From the NCBI GenBank assembly GCA_034522155.1, contig JAXHLP010000014.1, positions 1 to 64,000 of the forward strand: 64,000 nucleotides of DNA, read 5' to 3'. Below, piece by piece: positions 60,225-64,000 of this stretch (position 1 is the stretch's first letter; every line of letters starts with the position of its first letter). The position numbers and the translations under genes are program-made. Below the pieces are notes generated by a model. That model was not told where the DNA came from. It saw only the letters and a program-made list of their open reading frames with translations, and searched no databases. Origin of the DNA: Salinilacustrithrix sp034522155 (GTDB taxonomy: Bacteria > Actinomycetota > Acidimicrobiia > Acidimicrobiales > Salinilacustritrichaceae).

Positions 60225-60629
60225 ACCGTCGACCCCAAGTTCGAGTTCCTCCGCTCCCTCGAGGTCCTGGCCGATCTCCCCGATCGCCAGCTCAGGGATC
60301 TCGCCTTTCGAGTCGACGAGGTCGAGCTGCCGGTCGGCGAAACCCTGATCCACGAGGGCCAGCTCAACCGGCACGCCTACTTCGTGGGCTCGGGCCTGCT
60401 CGAGATCGACGTCGACGGCCACTCGGTCGCCACCGTCGGTGCCGGCTCGATCGTGGGTGAGCGCAGCGCCATCGAGCGCGAGCTCGCCAACGCCACCGTC
60501 ACCGTGGTCGCGCCCGCCCGGGTCTTCGCCGTCGACCACCGGGTCCTGCTCGGGGCAGCCAGCCTCACCGAGGCCTTCGGCGACCACCTCCAGGACCTCG
60601 CCGCCGAACGTACCAACCGCGCCGCCTGA
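60219..60629 (+). CDS. Cyclic-nucleotide-binding-domain protein without DNA-binding domain
   Basis: A 136-residue cNMP-binding fold (Crp N-terminal type): FEFLRSLEVLADLPDRQLRDLAF, LPVGETLIHEGQLNRHAYFVGSGLLEI and the phosphate-binding cassette GSIVGERSAIERELANATVTVV. There is no helix-turn-helix. It would sense cAMP or another ligand and act by protein contact. The ATG at 60219 is preferred: a GTG further upstream would place the start before the palindrome. It precedes a CBS-domain gene by 68 bp. Confidence 0.85.
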   Translation: MRTVDPKFEFLRSLEVLADLPDRQLRDLAFRVDEVELPVGETLIHEGQLNRHAYFVGSGLLEIDVDGHSVATVGAGSIVGERSAIERELANATVTVVAPARVFAVDHRVLLGAASLTEAFGDHLQDLAAERTNRAA

Positions 60630-60697
60630 CGAGCACGCGACACCGGCCATGCCGGCTGTGGGACAATCCTCACAGGCCGCTGATCGGAGGTTGTGCA

Positions 60698-61132
60698 GTG
60701 CTCGCTGACCAGATCCTCGACTCGAAGGGGCGCGACGTCGCGACCGTGACCCCGACGGCCACGGTGGGCGACACGCTCGCCCTGCTGGCCGAGCACAACG
60801 TGGGTGCCCTCGTGGTGTCGAGCGACGGTCGCGCCGTCGAGGGGATCATCTCCGAGCGCGACGTGGTCCGCCGGCTCGCCGCCGAGGGGGCCTCGGCCAT
60901 GGCGCTGGCCGTCGTCGACCTCATGAACGCCGAGGTCGCCACCTGCGACGGCCGAGCTGACACCGAGCGGATCATGAACATCATGACCGACGGGCGGTTC
61001 CGCCACATGCCGGTGGTCGAGGACGGTGTCCTCCAGGGCATCATCAGCATCGGCGACGTGGTCAAGGTCCGCATCGGCGAGCTCGCGGCCGAGAAGGAAC
61101 ACCTCGTCGACTACATCCGCGACGGCCGCTGA
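60698..61132 (+). CDS. CBS-domain pair protein
   Basis: A 144-residue Bateman module: two CBS repeats, MLADQILDSKGRDVATVTPTATVGDTL to GIISERDVVRRLA, then VVDLMNAEVATCDGRADTERIMNIMTDGRFRHMPVVEDGVLQGIISIGDVVKV in pieces. Such stand-alone modules bind adenylates and regulate partner proteins. It is in the same direction as the cNMP-domain gene; together they may sense nucleotides. Confidence 0.9.
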   Translation: MLADQILDSKGRDVATVTPTATVGDTLALLAEHNVGALVVSSDGRAVEGIISERDVVRRLAAEGASAMALAVVDLMNAEVATCDGRADTERIMNIMTDGRFRHMPVVEDGVLQGIISIGDVVKVRIGELAAEKEHLVDYIRDGR

Positions 61133-61195
61133 CCTCGACCGCTGGCCTCCGTCCCCGACCACCCGCTGCCGGCGCTGCCCGGCCAACCCGCCGGC

Positions 61196-62209
61196 GTGCC
61201 CTGGCCCACCGACGCGTGGCCCGAGGGTCCGGTTCCCGACGGTGTGCGCCTCGGCGATCTCCTCGACCGGGTGATGGACCCCGACCGCGACCTGGCCCGG
61301 ACCCGGGCGGTGGTGGTCGTGCACCGCGGGCGGCTCGTCGCCGAGCGCTACGGCGACCGCACCGACGCGTGGGGTGCAGTCACCGGCGATCCCGTCGACG
61401 CCGACACGCCACTGATCTCGTGGTCGATGGCAAAGTCGATGCTCCACGCCGTGGTCGGCATGCTCGTCGACGAGGGCCGGCTCGATCTCGACGCACCGGC
61501 ACCCGTCGCGGCGTGGCACGACGACGAACGCTCGGCCATCACGCTCCGGCACCTGCTGCGCATGCGCGATGGCCTCGACTTCGTGGAGGACTACGACCCC
61601 GACTCGGGCCGCTCCGACGTCATCGAGATGCTCTTCGGTCAGGGTGAACCAGACACCGCGGCGTTCGCGGCGGCGCGTCCGCTGGCCCACGAGCCCGGCA
61701 CGAGGTTCAACTACTCCTCCGGCACCTCGAACATCGTCTCGTCGATCGTCCGGGACGTGCTCGGCGGCGAGGTGCCGTACCGCCGCTTCCTGCACCAGCG
61801 CCTCTTCGCACCGATCGGGATGACCACCGCCGACCCCCGCTTCGACGCGGCCGGGACGTGGGTGGCGTCGTCGTACGTGTGGGCCACCGCTCGCGACATG
61901 GCCCGGTTCGGGTATCTCTACCTCCGCGACGGCGTCTGGGACGGCACCCGCCTGCTGCCCGCGAGCTGGGTCGACGACGGCCGGCGGGCCCAGGCGGTGG
62001 ATCCCGACGACGGGCGTCTCTACGGCTCCCACTGGTGGGTCACCGGCGACGCCCACGGGACGTTCTGGGCCAACGGCTACGAGGGCCAGTCGATCCTCGT
62101 GTCCCCCGGGGCCGACCTGGTGGTCGTCCGACTCGGCAAGTCGACCAAGGAGCAGTACCCCGCTCTCGCCGACTGGCGGGCCGCGATGGTCGACGCGTTC
62201 GCTGGCTAG
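61196..62209 (+). CDS. Serine hydrolase of the beta-lactamase / class C type
   Basis: A 337-residue serine hydrolase. The nucleophile motif is WSMAKSML (SxxK), the second motif is FNYSSGTSNI (YxS/N), and the third region near GSHWWVTG and HGTFWANGYEGQ replaces KTG. It resembles esterases and penicillin-binding-like proteins. It starts at GTG 61196; no earlier ATG is in frame before the CBS-gene stop, so the N-terminus could be slightly longer by a rarer start. It overlaps the convergent lipoprotein gene by four bases. Confidence 0.88.
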   Translation: MPWPTDAWPEGPVPDGVRLGDLLDRVMDPDRDLARTRAVVVVHRGRLVAERYGDRTDAWGAVTGDPVDADTPLISWSMAKSMLHAVVGMLVDEGRLDLDAPAPVAAWHDDERSAITLRHLLRMRDGLDFVEDYDPDSGRSDVIEMLFGQGEPDTAAFAAARPLAHEPGTRFNYSSGTSNIVSSIVRDVLGGEVPYRRFLHQRLFAPIGMTTADPRFDAAGTWVASSYVWATARDMARFGYLYLRDGVWDGTRLLPASWVDDGRRAQAVDPDDGRLYGSHWWVTGDAHGTFWANGYEGQSILVSPGADLVVVRLGKSTKEQYPALADWRAAMVDAFAG

Positions 62210-62454
62210 TTCCTGCCTTCGGGGCGGAGCACCGAACCGTCGGGGCCGATGCAGCCGACGCCCGGCGTCGTGTCGTCGGGGCCACCCGGCGGACACGACC
62301 CGAGGGTGTTGGAGCTGGGCGCCGGCTGGTCGCCCGACGGTTCGACGCCGGGGTCCTGGCCCTCGGCACAGCCGGTCAGCGCGGCGAGGGCGAGTGCCAG
62401 GCCGGCGACGACGCGGCGCGTTCGGCCCGCGCGACGCGGCGGATCCACGGCCAT
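62206..62454 (-). CDS. Small secreted lipoprotein, hypothetical
   Basis: An 82-residue protein with a Tat-like basic start (RRAGRTRRVVAGLALALAALTG) and a lipobox Cys (LTGCAEG), then an acidic/Pro-rich tail with two Cys (GSCPPGGPD and GVGCIGPDGS). The function is unknown. It ends overlapping the serine-hydrolase stop on the other strand and lies 14 bp after the glnE stop on the same strand. Confidence 0.65.
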   Translation of the reverse strand: MAVDPPRRAGRTRRVVAGLALALAALTGCAEGQDPGVEPSGDQPAPSSNTLGSCPPGGPDDTTPGVGCIGPDGSVLRPEGRN

Positions 62455-62468
62455 GGACGCCGATCCTG

Positions 62469-64000
62469 TCACGACCGGTCGTAGAAGAGTCGATCGACCA
62501 CGCGACGGGCGCGTCGTAGCCGACGTCGGTGGTCCTCGATCAAGGTCGCGGTGCCGGTGTCCAGGGATCGGGCCAGCACCCCGAGCGGTTCGGTCGCTTC
62601 GGGAACGGCGTCGCCCTGGCCGCCGGTGGTGAGCCACGTCCGGTTCCGCAGGCGGTCGCACCAGCGGTGCGCGTCGTCGAGCACCACGGCGTCCTCGGCA
62701 CCGACGACCCCCTCGTCGACCAGCCGCTCGAGGCTTCGCAGCGTTCCGCGACCGTCGATTCCCGCCTCCCATTGCAGGAGCTGCACCGTCCACTCCACGT
62801 CGGCGAGCGCGCCCGGGCCGAGCTTGTAGTGACGCCACGGTTCGATCCCCGGCGGGACCCGTTCGGCCTCGATGCGGGCCTTGATCCGGCGGATCTCACG
62901 CCGGTCGTCGTCGGTCGGTGGGCGATGCCACGCCGCCTGGTCGGCGACGGCGGCGAACCGCTGCCCGACCTCGACGTCGCCAGCGATCGGGCGGGCCCGG
63001 AGCAGGGCCTGACGCTCCCACACCCGAGCCCAGCGGTCGAGGTACGCGGCGTAGCTGTCGACACTGCGTGACAGCGGCCCCTGCTTGCCCTCGGGGCGGA
63101 GATCGACGTCGACGGCGACGATGCGCGCCGGTGGGGTCGGGCCACGCAGCAGCCGGAGCATCGCCGTCGCGGCGCGCTCGGCGTCCCCACGGCCGTCGTC
63201 TCCGTCGTGAACGAAGACGAGGTCGACGTCGGACGGATACGACAGCGTGCGGCCGCCCAGTCGGCCCATGCCCACGACCGCCATCGGCACCTGGGGATCG
63301 ACCAGCCGCTGCGCGGTCTCGATGACCGCCTCCGTCAGCGCACTGAGATCGTCGCCCACCTCGTCCGCGTCGGAGACACCGGCCACGTCGCGGGCCACGA
63401 TGCCGAGCAGGTGACGTCGGTACCAGCGACGCAACGACTGCTGCTGGTCGTCGGGGTCGTCGCGCCAGCCCACCGATCGCCACGCGCTCGCCAGGAGGTC
63501 GTCGAGCGCGGCGGTGCGGAGTCGGTCGGCATCGTCGAGGCGCTCCACCAGATCGGGACTGGCCTCCAGCAGATCGGTGGCGATCGGTGCCGTGGCCAGC
63601 AGGTCGCACAGCGCACGGGCGGTCTCGGCCGAGTCGCGGAACGCCGCGACGATGCGCATGATGCGCTGCTCGCCGGTGACCAACCGGCGCAGGCCGAGCA
63701 GCCCGAGATCGGGGTCGGGGCCCTCCGACAGCCAGTCGAGGATCAGCGGTAGGAGCTGGCGCATCAGGCGAGACGAACGGGTGAGCCCGCGCGACAGCTC
63801 AGCGACCGCCTGGCGCGTACGGGCGGCGTCGCGGAAGCCGAAGGCCGCGAGGCGGGCGGTCGCGACCTCCTCGGTGACCGCCCCCACGCCGGCGAACGCG
63901 TCGAGCAGCGGTCGGAAGTACCAGCCCTCGTGAACCCGTCGTACCGCCAGCCGGTGCTCGGCGACGTCCTGGTCGAACCGTTCGGTCGGGCCGGCGTCGG
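62469..64000 (-). CDS. glnE: Glutamine-synthetase adenylyltransferase GlnE, 5' end outside the window
   Basis: The frame is open to the right edge; about 510 residues are seen. Nucleotidyltransferase motifs are GMGRLGGRTLSYPSDVDLVFVHD and DVDLRPEGKQGPLSRS. RRIKARIEAERVPPG, the YKLGPGALADVEW segment and RNRTWLTTG match the C-terminal (adenylylating) domain. Upstream residues at the edge (RRVHEGWYFRPLLDAFAG) continue the same fold. GlnE adenylylates and de-adenylylates GlnA; the intact GlnA at 46574-48010 has the target Tyr motif. Confidence 0.93.
   Translation of the reverse strand, partial: DAGPTERFDQDVAEHRLAVRRVHEGWYFRPLLDAFAGVGAVTEEVATARLAAFGFRDAARTRQAVAELSRGLTRSSRLMRQLLPLILDWLSEGPDPDLGLLGLRRLVTGEQRIMRIVAAFRDSAETARALCDLLATAPIATDLLEASPDLVERLDDADRLRTAALDDLLASAWRSVGWRDDPDDQQQSLRRWYRRHLLGIVARDVAGVSDADEVGDDLSALTEAVIETAQRLVDPQVPMAVVGMGRLGGRTLSYPSDVDLVFVHDGDDGRGDAERAATAMLRLLRGPTPPARIVAVDVDLRPEGKQGPLSRSVDSYAAYLDRWARVWERQALLRARPIAGDVEVGQRFAAVADQAAWHRPPTDDDRREIRRIKARIEAERVPPGIEPWRHYKLGPGALADVEWTVQLLQWEAGIDGRGTLRSLERLVDEGVVGAEDAVVLDDAHRWCDRLRNRTWLTTGGQGDAVPEATEPLGVLARSLDTGTATLIEDHRRRLRRARRVVDRLFYDRS

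Noticed and set aside
60377..62296. A 639-codon open frame on the minus strand
   Set aside because: It is antisense to the CBS and serine hydrolase genes.

Overview
The window is 64 kb of high-GC DNA that reads like the chromosome of an actinobacterium. The evidence is a WhiB protein, a ponA2-type PBP next to WhiB and paired Get3/ArsA ATPases, GlnE, a GlnR-like regulator, F420-type luciferase-like oxidoreductases, TetR-controlled P450 and CoA catabolism, and many GTG starts. The mix of P450, amidohydrolase, LLM and acyl-CoA genes suggests Acidimicrobiia (Ilumatobacter-like). That placement is inference; no rRNA is present.

Region by region: (1) 1-9.9 kb is a catabolic cluster. It holds a thiolase tail, a PPOX flavoprotein, two paralogous P450s, a TetR regulator, an acyl-CoA ligase, an amidohydrolase, a ferredoxin, two crotonase-fold enzymes and an LLM oxidoreductase, mostly with ATGA overlaps. 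Three promoters share the palindrome TGGACA-N2-TGTACA, which looks like the operator of the local TetR. (2) 10.2-15.5 kb holds a broken epoxide-hydrolase-like gene and a complete selenocysteine locus, selD - tRNA-Sec - selA - selB; selB carries a frameshift. (3) 15.5-18.1 kb is a decayed integrative element: a sigma-like gene, a cluster of CTTACC/GGTAAG repeats and a broken tyrosine integrase abutting the 3' end of tRNA-Pro(CGG). (4) 18.3-19.8 kb holds a VapBC module and a divergent response regulator / STAS pair. (5) 19.8-26.9 kb holds two Get3-like ATPases, NfeD, WhiB, a class A PBP and a trypsin-like protein that has lost its catalytic residues; the order resembles M. tuberculosis Rv3679-Rv3682. 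(6) 26.9-37.3 kb is housekeeping: FxsA, NUDIX, MBL hydrolase, Mrp, SufR-like, ErpA, a ferredoxin/molybdopterin-domain fusion, RidA and a CFA-type methyltransferase. (7) 37.5-48 kb is a nitrogen region: an atypical GlnR-like regulator, a frameshifted type I glutamine synthetase, GlnII with an 11-bp-phased operator, and a second type I GlnA with an adenylylation site. A second catabolic operon (SDR, two amidohydrolases, an acetoacetate-decarboxylase-like protein and a P450, behind a KstR-like palindrome) sits inside it. (8) 48.5-64 kb holds a TreT-like glycosyltransferase, a sulfotransferase, LysE, VOC, LLM, modABC, DUF4202/DUF4404, an MDR dehydrogenase, a proline-racemase homologue with Ser/Thr in place of both catalytic Cys, EngB, cNMP and CBS domain proteins, a serine hydrolase, and the C-terminal half of glnE at the right edge.

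Two themes connect the parts. Nitrogen assimilation links three glutamine synthetases, the GlnR-like regulator and GlnE. Metal/Fe-S handling links modABC, the ferredoxin/Mo fusion, Mrp, ErpA and SufR. A 74-bp repeat family occurs at least four times between genes. Four otherwise well-preserved genes carry frameshifts, so base-level assembly errors should be excluded before calling them pseudogenes.
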